Positions 19,253 through 28,152 are shown, counted from the first letter of the stretch. The stretch: 64,000 bases of DNA from Ochrobactrum quorumnocens (GCF_002278035.1 NZ_CP022605.1:62001-126000), one strand, 5' to 3'. Notes: a model not told the origin generated them from the sequence alone. Program-made: numbers and translations.

Positions 19253-20314
19253 ATGAAGGTACTTGTTACAGGACATCAGGGCTATATTGGATCGGTGATG
19301 GTGCCGACATTGATTAATGCGGGACATGATGTCTCGGGCTATGACATCGGTCTGTATCAGCACTGTCTTTTCGAAGAGGGAGGATCGGTCTTCAATGTCC
19401 CGACAATCCGCAAGGATGTGCGTGATGTGTCGCCACGAGATCTGGAAGGCTTCGACGCTGTTATTCATCTAGCAGCGCTGTCTAACGATCCGCTGGGCAA
19501 TCTCAACGAAGACCTCACTTATGAGATCAATCATCATGCCAGTGTGGCTATGGCAAAAGCAGCGAAATCAGCCGGTGTTGGCAGGTTCTTGTTTGCATCA
19601 TCCTGCAGCAATTACGGCATCAGTGATGCTGATTTGATTGATGAAACCGGAGAACTTAAGCCCGTCACTGCTTATGGCCGTTCCAAAGTGAGAGCGGAAC
19701 AGGAAATACGAGCCTTGGCAGATACCAGTTTTTGTCCGGTCTATCTTCGACCGGCGACGGCTTACGGCGTTTCCCCATTTCTGCGGTTCGACATAGTGCT
19801 CAACAATCTGGTTGCCTGGGCAGTCACAAAGGGGCTTATTTATCTCAAATCAGACGGTACACCCTGGCGACCGATAGTTCACATCCGAGATATCTCGCGT
19901 GCGTTTAATGCAGCAATGGAAGCACCGCGAGAGAAGGTATTTAATGAATCCTTCAATGTGGGCTCGACCGAACATAATTATCGCATTCGCGATATCGCCA
20001 GCATTGTTGCAGACAATGTCCCTGATTGCCGGATAGAATACGCAGATGACGCAGGCCCTGATACGCGTTCTTATCGGGTTAGTTTTGAGAAACTGGCGCG
20101 CGTTCTGCCAGCGGCTAAGCCGCAATGGGATGCGGTCGCTGGTGCTCAGGAGCTTCTAGCGGCTTATAGCCGGTCTTCATTGACGCTAGAGGAATTTGAA
20201 GGTCCGCGGTTCCAGCGTATAGCTCATATTCGAAAGCTGATTGCTCAAGGTGTGCTCGATGCCAATCTGCGTAGAGTAGATGAACATCTACAACCGCTTC
20301 GGGTAACTGCATAA
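19253..20314 (+). CDS. NAD-dependent sugar epimerase/dehydratase (extended SDR)
   Basis: This is a 353-residue extended SDR. The Rossmann motif TGHQGYIG is at residues 6-13 with an acidic DIG after the second strand, favouring NAD(H). The active site is FASSCSNYG plus the Tyr-x3-Lys pair in [12 protein letters not shown]. The C-terminal half ([25 protein letters not shown]) is the nucleotide-sugar binding region. It is the first gene of a block whose members look like a pathway for a modified deoxysugar. Its stop overlaps the next start by one base (TAATG). The precise reaction (epimerase, 4,6-dehydratase or ketoreductase) is open. Confidence 0.8.
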   Translation: MKVLVTGHQGYIGSVMVPTLINAGHDVSGYDIGLYQHCLFEEGGSVFNVPTIRKDVRDVSPRDLEGFDAVIHLAALSNDPLGNLNEDLTYEINHHASVAMAKAAKSAGVGRFLFASSCSNYGISDADLIDETGELKPVTAYGRSKVRAEQEIRALADTSFCPVYLRPATAYGVSPFLRFDIVLNNLVAWAVTKGLIYLKSDGTPWRPIVHIRDISRAFNAAMEAPREKVFNESFNVGSTEHNYRIRDIASIVADNVPDCRIEYADDAGPDTRSYRVSFEKLARVLPAAKPQWDAVAGAQELLAAYSRSSLTLEEFEGPRFQRIAHIRKLIAQGVLDANLRRVDEHLQPLRVTA

Positions 20315-21639
20315 TGGATACCAGAGTAGGAAGCCCGCAGATTGAATGCTCAGAAATACATTCTTCATGTGGAATGAGCATCTACGAGCTCGCTTCGCGG
20401 CTCTTCCCAATTTGCCGTAGTCTCACCGGTGACGGTGTGCGCGAAACGCTCTCCATTATCAGTGAACATTTGCCTTTGAAAATTCATACAATTCCTACCG
20501 GTACTCAGCTTTTTGATTGGCAGGCTCCGCAGGAGTGGCTGATCCGTGACGCTTACATTATGGATTCTGCGGGTCGCCGCATTGTTGATTTTGCGGAACA
20601 TAATCTGCACGTGGTCAATTTCAGCGTGCCAGTGTGCACCAAACTTACATTAGATGAGTTGAAAGGACATATCCACACGCTGCCTGACCAGCCCGATCTT
20701 ATCCCCTATCGCACGTGCTATCATACGGAAGCTTGGGGTTTTTGCATGACACATAATGCGCTTATGCGGATGGAAGACCAGCTTTACGAGGTAGTGATTA
20801 ATGCCGAGCGGCGGGAGGGCTCACTCATTTTTGGCGAATTCATCCATAAAGGCGAAACTGATGAAACCTTCCTACTTTCCACACATCTTTGCCATCCTTC
20901 ACTTGCCAACGACAACTGCTCAGGAATAGCGCTGCAAACGCGTCTGGGTGAAGTATTGAAGTCGCGAAAGACACATTTCACATACCGACTTTTATTCGGC
21001 CCTTCGACTTTTGGGGCTCTCGCCTGGCTTAAACAGAACGAAGAGAATTTGAAACTTGTGAAGCATGGCCTTGTGTTGTCGTGCGTTGGTGATAGCGGTG
21101 GGCCCAACTATAAGCGCAGCCGCCGTGGCAATTCGGAAATCGATCGCATTATGTCCCAAATTTTGGGCGGGTCTGATCTTCCAGAAGCAAAAGTGCATGA
21201 TTTTTGGCCATATGGATATGACGAGCGGCAATTCTGCTCTCCGGGTTTCAATCTGCCGGTTGGTTTGTTTCAACGCAGTCTCTATGGGGAGTTTGCTGAG
21301 TATCATACCTCCGCCGACAATCTCGATTTCATCAAACCCAACTATCTGGAACAATCTTACAATCTTATTATCCAAGCGATTGAGATCGCAGAGCGTAATT
21401 GGACGCCACTCAATATGTCGCCAAAGGGCGAGCCACAACTTGGTCGTCGGGGCCTTTACGGTGGCACCGGAGGGGATCGGAATGCGGCTAAGAATGCGAT
21501 GGCTATGTTATGGGTGCTCAATCTGGCCGACGGTGATCATTCGATCCTCGACATGGCCGAGCGTGCCGAGCTGCCGTTCGGACAGTTAGCAGATGCCGCA
21601 GACCGGCTTCGTGATGCCGGTTTATTGACGGTGCTTTAA
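20314..21639 (+). CDS. DUF4910/DUF2172 aminopeptidase-like metallohydrolase
   Basis: This 441-residue protein has the M28-peptidase-like architecture of the DUF2172/DUF4910 family. Putative zinc ligands lie in STHLCHPS (His), LANDNCSG (Asp) and EYHTSADN (His). The last ~60 residues look like a small winged helix, as in the family. No signal peptide is seen, so it is cytoplasmic. Such proteins commonly occur inside nucleotide-sugar clusters. Its presence between SDR and epimerase genes suggests hydrolysis of an amide on a sugar intermediate rather than of peptides. That substrate assignment is inference. Confidence 0.7.
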   Translation: MDTRVGSPQIECSEIHSSCGMSIYELASRLFPICRSLTGDGVRETLSIISEHLPLKIHTIPTGTQLFDWQAPQEWLIRDAYIMDSAGRRIVDFAEHNLHVVNFSVPVCTKLTLDELKGHIHTLPDQPDLIPYRTCYHTEAWGFCMTHNALMRMEDQLYEVVINAERREGSLIFGEFIHKGETDETFLLSTHLCHPSLANDNCSGIALQTRLGEVLKSRKTHFTYRLLFGPSTFGALAWLKQNEENLKLVKHGLVLSCVGDSGGPNYKRSRRGNSEIDRIMSQILGGSDLPEAKVHDFWPYGYDERQFCSPGFNLPVGLFQRSLYGEFAEYHTSADNLDFIKPNYLEQSYNLIIQAIEIAERNWTPLNMSPKGEPQLGRRGLYGGTGGDRNAAKNAMAMLWVLNLADGDHSILDMAERAELPFGQLADAADRLRDAGLLTVL

Positions 21640-21671
21640 TTTCTCAGTGGTTGAACGAATTTCTGCGGTGA

Positions 21672-22196
21672 CTAGAGGAGAGGCCAACTTCTGTCTTTTT
21701 CCGACATAACGGTTGGCTTATCGGGCCATGGAACCCCAAGAGCTGGGTCGTCGTATCGTAGTCCTGTTGAAAAATCAGGCGCATAAGGGCGAGAGATCAT
21801 GTAGCGCAGCAGCACATCGTCTGTGAGCGTCTGAAAACCATGCGCACAGCCTTCAGGAATGTAGAGCTGCACACCATTTTCCGACGATAATTCCAATCCC
21901 GTCCAACGTCGATAGGTGGGCGAATTCGGTCGTAGATCGACGAGGACGTCCCAAATCACACCTTGTAAGCATGTAACAAGTTTGGTTTCGGAGTGTGGTT
22001 CATTTTGATAATGAAGCCCGCGCAGAGTTCCTTTTTCGCGAGAGAAAGACAGGCTGTGTTGTGGGAAATTCGTTTCCATTTTCCGTTCGGCAAATGCACT
22101 CTCGCAATAGACACGTGCGAACCAGCCTCGCTCATCTTTGTGCTTGTCTGGTTCAACGGACCAGGCGCCGTCTATATTAAGCGGGGTAAATCGCAT
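21672..22196 (-). CDS. dTDP-4-dehydrorhamnose 3,5-epimerase-like cupin (RmlC family)
   Basis: This is a 174-residue RmlC-type cupin. It has DERGWFARVYCE near residues 21-32, FPQHSLSFSREKGTLRGLHYQ (split around 44-64) with the catalytic His of RGLHYQ, GVIWDVLVDLR, and YIPEGCAHGFQTL. The RmlC fold and the key His are intact, but sequence alone does not tell 3,5-epimerase from 3- or 5-epimerase. No rmlA, rmlB or rmlD is nearby; the neighbours suggest a CDP- or other NDP-4-keto sugar as substrate. The ATG at 22196 has GAGG six bases upstream and is preferred over one ten codons earlier. Confidence 0.8.
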   Translation of the reverse strand: MRFTPLNIDGAWSVEPDKHKDERGWFARVYCESAFAERKMETNFPQHSLSFSREKGTLRGLHYQNEPHSETKLVTCLQGVIWDVLVDLRPNSPTYRRWTGLELSSENGVQLYIPEGCAHGFQTLTDDVLLRYMISRPYAPDFSTGLRYDDPALGVPWPDKPTVMSEKDRSWPLL

Positions 22197-22523
22197 TATG
22201 TGCCTCGGATCACTCTGCACGCCCATTCTGACAGTTCCATGGTTGGGGAATAGTGTCGTTTTCGGGTCATCGAACTGACCCTAAGATTAAGGTATAGCCA
22301 CCTAAAAGGCGTAGTGATGTACCCCAACATCGACATAGGGTGGAGTTAGGGGGATTGCCCGGGATCAATCGACGGATGACGGGGGCGCCCGATCGTATGT
22401 ACTGCTCGCTCCTCATTACAGTCTCGGAAAAGCATAGCAAACTTAGTAATTTTGATCGTCCGGCATCGAACGGAATTCAAACCCACATACCCATAAGGGA
22501 CCGGGCAGGGCGAGGTATATCGT
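22197..22523. promoter_or_regulatory. Intergenic region between divergent epimerase and methyltransferase genes
   Basis: These 327 bases contain no supported gene. A small hairpin (GGGTCA 22264-22269, TGACCC 22276-22281) and several G-rich runs are visible. Promoters for both flanking genes are expected here, but I cannot place them with confidence. Confidence 0.4.
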
Positions 22524-23825
22524 ATGACCATCCAAACGCCGGGCATATCGCGGAGTGCAGGCATGGCTCGAGAGCAGGCAGGTTGCCGCTTGTGCGGGAC
22601 GCTTCTTAAACATACATTTGTGGATCTTGGAATGTCTCCGCCGTGCGAGAGTTTTCTCACTGCGGAACAACTTGATCACATGGAGCCGTATTATCCGTTA
22701 TATGCTTTTGTGTGCGACCATTGCTATCTGGTTCAGCTAAAAGAATATTTCAGTCCTGCCGATATTTTTACAGAATACGCATACTTCTCTTCCTATGCTA
22801 CAAGCTGGGTCGAACACGCTCGGGTTTATTGTGACGAAATTACCGAAAAACTGAGCCTCAAGAGTGACAGTTTTGTTGTTGAGATCGCAAGCAACGACGG
22901 CTATTTACTTCAGCATTTTCTGCCCAAGGGTATTCCAATCCTGGGAATTGAACCCGCTGCCAACGTGGCAAAGGCCGCGATTTCCAAGGGTGTGCCTACC
23001 CGTATAGACTTTTTTGGTTCAACCCTTGCGGCGCAGATGGTCGGCGAAGGCGGGAAGGCTGATCTCATTATTGGAAATAATGTCCTGGCACAGGTTCCGG
23101 ACCTTAATGATTTTGTTCGCGGTATGCAGATTCTGCTAAAACCCGAAGGGGTTATTACTCTTGAGTTTCCGCATCTGGCTAATTTGATTGAGCAAAATCA
23201 GTTCGATACGATCTATCATGAGCACTTCTCATATTTTTCACTTCTTACTATCCGCTACATGGCCAATCGTCACCACCTCAAAGTGATTGACGTTGAAGAG
23301 TTGCCGACACACGGCGGTTCACTCCGTGTTTATCTCGCTCACAATGCCAGTAGACGAAAAGCAGGGCCACGCGTTGCAGCACTTTTAAAACGTGAACAGA
23401 CGTTCGGTCTTAACGAAATTGCTGCATATGAACAGTTTTCTGAAAAGACACGTCGCACGAAGCGTGATCTGCTGTCATTTCTGATAGCTGCAAAAAATGC
23501 GGGTAAGCGCATTTGCGGTTACGGGGCACCCGGAAAAGGCAACACGCTCCTAAATTACTGCGGAATTGGAACCGACTTTCTCGATTTCACTGTTGACCGT
23601 AATCCTTACAAACACGGGCGTTTTACTCCCGGAATGCATATTCCTATCTATGATACCTCGATGATTGATAGCTATAAGCCCGACTATATTCTGATCCTGC
23701 CCTGGAACTTCAAGGATGAGATTATTCGTCAGATGCAGCACGTCGTTGAATGGGGCGGAAAGTTTATCATACCAATCCCGCATGTCACACTGATCGATCC
23801 GGCATTACTCACAGAGGAGCGCTAG
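22524..23825 (+). CDS. NDP-sugar C-methyltransferase (zinc-binding N-domain, SAM-dependent)
   Basis: This 433-residue protein has the three-part layout of TylC3/NovU-type sugar C-methyltransferases. The N-terminal zinc ribbon is CRLCG (about residues 21-25) plus CDHC (about 68-71). The SAM-binding Rossmann domain has VVEIASNDGYLLQHF near residues 117-131, with EPAANVA following. The C-terminal domain has GYGAPGKGNTLLNYCGI near residues 330-346. By family it adds a methyl carbon to a 4-keto sugar carbon. A start at 22563 is also possible. It is followed after two bases by the nucleotidyltransferase gene. Confidence 0.85.
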   Translation: MTIQTPGISRSAGMAREQAGCRLCGTLLKHTFVDLGMSPPCESFLTAEQLDHMEPYYPLYAFVCDHCYLVQLKEYFSPADIFTEYAYFSSYATSWVEHARVYCDEITEKLSLKSDSFVVEIASNDGYLLQHFLPKGIPILGIEPAANVAKAAISKGVPTRIDFFGSTLAAQMVGEGGKADLIIGNNVLAQVPDLNDFVRGMQILLKPEGVITLEFPHLANLIEQNQFDTIYHEHFSYFSLLTIRYMANRHHLKVIDVEELPTHGGSLRVYLAHNASRRKAGPRVAALLKREQTFGLNEIAAYEQFSEKTRRTKRDLLSFLIAAKNAGKRICGYGAPGKGNTLLNYCGIGTDFLDFTVDRNPYKHGRFTPGMHIPIYDTSMIDSYKPDYILILPWNFKDEIIRQMQHVVEWGGKFIIPIPHVTLIDPALLTEER

Positions 23826-23827
23826 TT

Positions 23828-24637
23828 ATGAAAGTGGTTCTTTTCTGCGGTGGTCTTGGCACCCGTATAAGGGAATATTCAGAGAATGTCCCCAAGCCGA
23901 TGATCCCGCTTGGTCATCAGCCGATCCTCCACCACGTAATGGAGTATTATTCTGACTACGGTCACAACGACTTCGTATTGTGCCTCGGATATAAGGCAAA
24001 TGTTGTCAAAGACTTTTTCCTCAGTATACGACCTCAAACCTTTGCGGATTGTGTAGTTTCTGATGGCGGACGCAATGTACGTTTGCTCGAAGAGGTTGAT
24101 CGTGACTGGAGTGTAACCCTGCTTGATACTGGTATCTGGCGAAACATCGGTGAAAGATTGTGGAGTGCGCGTGCTCACGTCGAGGACGAGGATATGTTTC
24201 TCGCAAATTACAGTGATGGCCTCAGTGACGTCGACCTTGACGATATGACGGATCGTTTTCGAAAGAGTGGTAAATTGGCCTGCTTTCTGGCCGTTCGCCC
24301 GCCGTTGACATATCATCTTGCTGATATAGCAGAGGGTGGTGACGTGCGCGCATTCAGAACGTCTAACACCTCCGATATCTGGATAAACGGCGGCTATTTT
24401 CTGTTTCGCAAAGAGATCTTCGATTATATGCGCGAAGGCGAGGAACTCGTGTTGGAACCGTTCAGCCGCCTGATCGCCGACAATCAGCTTATGGCCTATA
24501 AATACGAGGGTTTCTGGCGTTCCATGGATACGCTACGAGATTGGCAGACTCTCGAAGACATGGTCGAAAAAGGGGATATGCCCTGGAAAAAGCATAAGAC
24601 AGAGATTAGTGCAGCTAACATTGCGATCGCACTATGA
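23828..24637 (+). CDS. Sugar-1-phosphate nucleotidyltransferase, RfbF (glucose-1-phosphate cytidylyltransferase)-like
   Basis: This 269-residue enzyme would join a nucleotide to a sugar-1-phosphate. It has FCGGLGTRIREYSENVPKPM (residues 5-24), the nucleotide-binding signature. LCLGYKANVVKDFF, VTLLDTG, YSDGLSDVDL, INGGYFLF and FWRSMDTLRD follow the pattern of RfbF cytidylyltransferases rather than RmlA. The ATG at 23828 begins the family sequence and has GGAG upstream. It is coupled to the PIG-L gene by an ATGA overlap. CDP-sugar formation is a reasonable inference; no CDP-glucose 4,6-dehydratase of the usual RfbG type is visible in the window. Confidence 0.8.
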   Translation: MKVVLFCGGLGTRIREYSENVPKPMIPLGHQPILHHVMEYYSDYGHNDFVLCLGYKANVVKDFFLSIRPQTFADCVVSDGGRNVRLLEEVDRDWSVTLLDTGIWRNIGERLWSARAHVEDEDMFLANYSDGLSDVDLDDMTDRFRKSGKLACFLAVRPPLTYHLADIAEGGDVRAFRTSNTSDIWINGGYFLFRKEIFDYMREGEELVLEPFSRLIADNQLMAYKYEGFWRSMDTLRDWQTLEDMVEKGDMPWKKHKTEISAANIAIAL

Positions 24638-25290
24638 TCGATCTGTGTTCACTAACACAGCTTGGCAGACCGCTCAGACTGTTTTGTCTGGGCGCACATT
24701 CAGACGATATCGAGATTGGATGCGGCGGAACCCTTCTAAGTCTGATCGAAATGGGGATCCCTCTAGAGGTGGATTGGTGCGTTTTGTCTGGTGGAAAAGA
24801 GCGGCACGCAGAAGCAGAAACTTCTGCGTGTGATTTTCTTGCCGGAACGCAAAATAACAGAATTCATTTGAGGGACTTTGAGGACAGCTATTTTCCTACT
24901 CAGAGCAGGGCTATCAAAGAATGGTTGATGGGGCTACGCAGCACCAGCGAGCCGGATATCGTGTTTACACATAGTCGTGGGGATGCCCATCAAGATCACC
25001 GAACCGTGCACGAGATCACATGGAATATCTTCCGCGACCAGCTAATTCTGGAATATGAAATTCCCAAGTGGGACGGCGATTTGGGGCGCCCGAACGCTTA
25101 CGTCGCTTTGTCGGCTGCGGTTATGGAGAAGAAAATTGATCTGCTGATAAAAAACTTCGGCACTCAGCGATCCAAAGACTGGTTTGATCGAGAAACGTTT
25201 CGTGGAATTGCGCGTTTGCGCGGTATGGAATGCCGCGCACCGGAAACATATGCAGAAGCATTCTACTCCTCTAAAATGAGAATACTCTAA
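24634..25290 (+). CDS. PIG-L/LmbE-family deacetylase
   Basis: This 218-residue protein has the LmbE zinc-hydrolase motifs: AHSDDIEIGCGGT near residues 21-33 (metal-binding His and Asp-Asp) and HSRGDAHQDHRTVHE near residues 111-125 with further His ligands. The family removes acetyl groups from N-acetyl sugars and related compounds. As the last gene of the sugar-tailoring block, it may deacetylate an N-acetyl sugar intermediate, perhaps freeing an amine for another acyl group. That substrate is inferred. It overlaps the upstream gene by four bases and is the last intact gene of the polysaccharide locus. Confidence 0.8.
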   Translation: MIDLCSLTQLGRPLRLFCLGAHSDDIEIGCGGTLLSLIEMGIPLEVDWCVLSGGKERHAEAETSACDFLAGTQNNRIHLRDFEDSYFPTQSRAIKEWLMGLRSTSEPDIVFTHSRGDAHQDHRTVHEITWNIFRDQLILEYEIPKWDGDLGRPNAYVALSAAVMEKKIDLLIKNFGTQRSKDWFDRETFRGIARLRGMECRAPETYAEAFYSSKMRIL

Positions 25291-25559
25291 ACCCAATTGA
25301 GATTAAGCTAAGCCTCTTGCCGTTTTGCAATCTGGAAGATTAGAATTTAACCGGCCGGCTGACGTTTGTTCACCAGAACCTCAGGCCGTTTTAATCTGCA
25401 GAAATCTAAGGCAAGTCTTGTCCGTCATGCAGGGTGGTGCTGAGCTTGAAACCAATAATCAGTTCTGGTCTGGCGGCAAAGGACCGGGCGTCTGTTAACG
25501 AACATAGACGAACGGCTAAAGACGCTCTTTGCATTGCTCTTAACTGTGGTCTTCAGAGA

Positions 25560-25985
25560 GTAACGTTTGCTGCGCCAAAAGGTTTGTGCTGCCTCTGACC
25601 CGAGTGCTTCCGGACGTTTGCAGGTTGTGGTCATTTCAACGAAGTGTTTTTGCTCACCTGACGCCAGAATGCCTGTCATGACCTCAACCACATGCAGCGC
25701 GAATTCATCGTTGCAGCGCTGGGGGCGACCTCAGATGATCGCCTGTGCCATGTCAGCAAGACCCGCAGATCGATAGTCAGCAACCATGCGGCCACTGTTT
25801 TCCGTGCGGTTTGGCGGTCCGAGTGGATGATCCCATGCAGGCAATCCAGCCGCTTCCTTTTGATTGGTAATCCGCACAATACCATCGAAGATGTTCGGCT
25901 CGGGTACATAAAGCGTAGCTTCCGTACCATAAAGTGCCATGTTGGACAGGTCGTGCTGCCAAACATCCCAGCTGGTAACTGGTAT
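25560..25985 (-). pseudogene. Remnant of a Gfo/Idh/MocA-family oxidoreductase (C-terminal part)
   Basis: Read on the minus strand, the frame gives VTSWDVWQHDLSNMALYGTE, then LYVPEPNIFDG, GRMVADYRSAGLADMAQAI, and, beyond an in-frame TGA at 25731-25733, GRPQRCNDEFALHVVEVMTG. This is the C-terminal domain of sugar/inositol-type dehydrogenases (Gfo/Idh/MocA). The stop replaces an expected Arg codon (CGA to TGA). The N-terminal ~220 residues with the Rossmann fold are missing, and the tail after TFWRSK loses resemblance. It is clearly non-functional. The family call is fairly sure; the exact ends are approximate. Confidence 0.65.
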
Positions 25986-26003
25986 GCAAAAGGTATAGCA
26001 GGA

Positions 26004-26231
26004 ATGACAACACTTCTTCCTGATGCATTGGTGTCCGTCAATTGGCCCGAAGATCTTGCCACTGTGTTTTTCTGGGGCGGATGCGAACATAACTCGTTTC
26101 GCACGATCCATCGTATTTTGCGCTATGAATTGAAACTTCCACGTGCCAATCAGGTGTTATATTCGCACTGGCACCGTTTGCTGAATGAAGAACAGATTGT
26201 AGAAGTTGGTGGTGAGGCTTATGTGCCGGAG
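26004..26231 (+). pseudogene. Remnant of a siderophore-interacting protein (FAD reductase), C-terminal part
   Basis: On the plus strand about 75 codons read LVSVNWPEDLATVFFWGGCE, then HNSFRTIHRILRYELKLP and QVLYSHWHR. This resembles the C-terminal NAD(P)H-binding end of ViuB/SIP-type ferric-siderophore reductases (WxGCE...R..LR...L......SHWHR). An open frame extends upstream to 25692, but that part is antisense to the oxidoreductase remnant and has no SIP sequence. The N-terminal FAD domain is gone. It is tail to tail with the oxidoreductase remnant, so the junction near 25985-26004 is a rearrangement point. Confidence 0.55.
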
Positions 26232-26247
26232 GGAGCACACTTATTTT

Positions 26248-26279
26248 GTATCCATTCGCGCTTCGACGCGAATGGATAC
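26248..26279. repeat. Perfect 13-bp inverted repeat (hairpin)
   Basis: GTATCCATTCGCG (26248-26260) is followed by the 6-base loop CTTCGA and its exact complement CGCGAATGGATAC (26267-26279). It lies between the decayed genes and the RidA stop at 26307. It could be a terminator for the minus-strand oxidase operon, though a T-run is weak, or a leftover end of a mobile element. Confidence 0.6.
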
Positions 26280-26306
26280 GTGGTTAGCTGAGCTAGGGAG
26301 GAGCTC

Positions 26307-26651
26307 TTACTTATGAGCAGAAACGACGATCTCAATAAGTGTGTCACCACCCAGATCAGCTACACCAACAGTCGCCCGGGTCGGTAGATCTTCAGGTCCA
26401 ACCCACGCCTTCCAGACAGCATCCATTTGAGGCTTCAATTCGAGGTCTGTAACAAAAACGGTCGCAGTCAGCAGTTTGGCTTTATCGGTTCCGGCTTCAG
26501 CCAAATATTTGTCGATCTTCGTCAATATCTCCTGTGTCTGGCCCGCCATATCGAGATTTTCGTCATCACAGGTCGTACCGCCGACATAAACAATGCCGTT
26601 ATGCTCGACCACACGGTGCATGATCGGCGTGCGGAGATGGCGTTCTGTCAT
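26307..26651 (-). CDS. RidA-family imine/enamine deaminase
   Basis: This 114-residue protein has the RidA/YjgF fold signatures VYVGGTTCDD, QTQEILTKIDKYLAEAGTDKAKLLTATVFVTDL and a C-terminal DTLIEIVVSAHK. Family members hydrolyse reactive imines released by amine-oxidising and PLP enzymes. The usual active-site Arg position is covered by PTRATVGVADL. It is the last gene of an operon that encodes an amine-oxidising flavoprotein complex. Clearing the imine product of that complex is a natural role here, inferred from context. A gap of 22 bases separates it from the upstream flavoprotein gene. Confidence 0.85.
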   Translation of the reverse strand: MTERHLRTPIMHRVVEHNGIVYVGGTTCDDENLDMAGQTQEILTKIDKYLAEAGTDKAKLLTATVFVTDLELKPQMDAVWKAWVGPEDLPTRATVGVADLGGDTLIEIVVSAHK

Positions 26652-26673
26652 TTTAAAGTCCTTTCATTGGTAG

Positions 26674-28152
26674 TCAGAGTTCAGCCGGATTTTCGCCAGT
26701 GACTGCGAAAATGGCGTCGGGGGTATGAGGAAGTGCGGCAATCTCACGAAGCGGCACAGGTTTCACCGGCATACGCAGTCGGTAAGTGCCTACTGCCTCA
26801 GGTGTACGATGCTGGGTATCGGCTAGGATTTCAGTAATGGTTGCTGCACACATGCGTCCCTGGCACGGCCCCATGCCGCAACGCAGCATGGTTTTGAGCT
26901 GATTTGGGCCGGCGACATTAAGAGCTGCAGCGTCGCGAATTTCACCAACTGTCACTTCCTCGCAGCGACAAACAATAGTTGCACGGTTAAGGGGTGCACG
27001 AAATGTCAGGCTTGGTTGATAAAGCGTGTCGATGAAACTCCGCCCGCGCGTAAGCTTCCGACGGCTACGCTTTGCTGCGGTTAGGGCGCTGCCAATTTCT
27101 GCACTTTTGTCAGTGAAAAGCTCGCGACAAACCGCAAGAGCTGCAATGCGCCCCGAAGTTTCCGCTACAAGTGCACCTCCGATACCACCGCCGTCACCTG
27201 CCACAAAAACCGTTTCCAGAGATGAACGACCATATTCATCGAGTTTTGGCTGGAAGCATTTCTGACGCTCGTTCCATACCAACTCACATCCGGTAGCATT
27301 GCTGAGATTGTTGTTGGGAATAACGCCCTGATGAAGAAAGATGCTGTCGATATCGACCTCTTGCGTCAAGCCTTTGGCTGTGAATCGCACGCCTGTTGCC
27401 TTATCGACACCCAATATTTCAATTGCTTCTACATTCGAATGAATGGACACGAAGCGCCGAACCTTGTTGAGCAGAGACAACCCCTTGAAAGCGTAAGAAG
27501 ACAGCAGAAACGAGGGCAGATAAGGCATCGCCCTGGTCCAGTTTCTGCGTGGCGTGGTATCAAGAATGGCTGCAACGGTTCCACCGGCTTCCAATACTTG
27601 CGCGGCAAAAAGATACAGCAGCGGCCCCGTGCCTGCCAAAACCACTTTTGCGTCCGGCAGAAGCCCGGATGCTTTCAAAGCAATTTGCGCAGCACCAATT
27701 GTCATAACTCCAGGGAGCGTCCATCCGGGAACAGGCATCGGACGTTCAAGGGCACCGGTCGCGAAGATAACGCGCTTGACGCGCACGATACGACTTTGAC
27801 CATTTTTGGAAACGCGTAGTTCCGCTGAATTCGTCTTGTCCTGGCGTTGTTGTTCGACACTCCAGACGAGCGCCTGTCCGACATAAGTGGTGTCACTTGC
27901 AAGAAAGGCAGTTAGAATGGCTTTGCCGCGCCAGTAATCCTTGCCCAGAAATGCACGCCTTGAAGGTGTGTTGTTTTCAATGGAGCGATAGATTTGGCCG
28001 CCGACCGCTGGGTTTTCGTCAAAAAGAATTGTTCGAGCGCCTCGAGCCGACGCTTCTGTTGCGGCTGCCATGCCCGCGGGTCCTGCACCCACGATGGCCA
28101 CATCATAAAACGGATCTACATTGCTTATATCGTTGTTTTTTTTGATCACCAT
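26674..28152 (-). CDS. FAD-dependent amine/opine dehydrogenase, alpha subunit (HcnB/OoxA/D-Hyp dehydrogenase type)
   Basis: This 492-residue flavoprotein has the FAD dinucleotide motif VAIVGAGPAGMAAATEA near residues 18-34, a second Rossmann motif VVLAGTGPLLYLFAA, and VFVAGDGGGIGGA for the flavin. The C-terminal ~100 residues form a BFD-like [2Fe-2S] domain: CRCEE plus RCGMGPCQGRMC supply the cysteines. This layout is that of the alpha subunit of heterotrimeric opine oxidase, D-hydroxyproline dehydrogenase and HcnB. The gamma (28155) and beta (28438) subunits are encoded directly upstream. The amine substrate is unknown; glycine (HcnABC) is unlikely given the opine-type importer. Confidence 0.85.
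   Translation of the reverse strand: MVIKKNNDISNVDPFYDVAIVGAGPAGMAAATEASARGARTILFDENPAVGGQIYRSIENNTPSRRAFLGKDYWRGKAILTAFLASDTTYVGQALVWSVEQQRQDKTNSAELRVSKNGQSRIVRVKRVIFATGALERPMPVPGWTLPGVMTIGAAQIALKASGLLPDAKVVLAGTGPLLYLFAAQVLEAGGTVAAILDTTPRRNWTRAMPYLPSFLLSSYAFKGLSLLNKVRRFVSIHSNVEAIEILGVDKATGVRFTAKGLTQEVDIDSIFLHQGVIPNNNLSNATGCELVWNERQKCFQPKLDEYGRSSLETVFVAGDGGGIGGALVAETSGRIAALAVCRELFTDKSAEIGSALTAAKRSRRKLTRGRSFIDTLYQPSLTFRAPLNRATIVCRCEEVTVGEIRDAAALNVAGPNQLKTMLRCGMGPCQGRMCAATITEILADTQHRTPEAVGTYRLRMPVKPVPLREIAALPHTPDAIFAVTGENPAEL

Noticed and set aside
25986..26111. Extension of the minus-strand oxidoreductase remnant
   Set aside because: Beyond VTSWDVW the minus-strand reading is better explained as antisense of the siderophore-interacting-protein remnant.
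25692..26291. A single 199-codon plus-strand gene
   Set aside because: Only the last ~90 codons look like a protein family; the first half is antisense to the oxidoreductase remnant.
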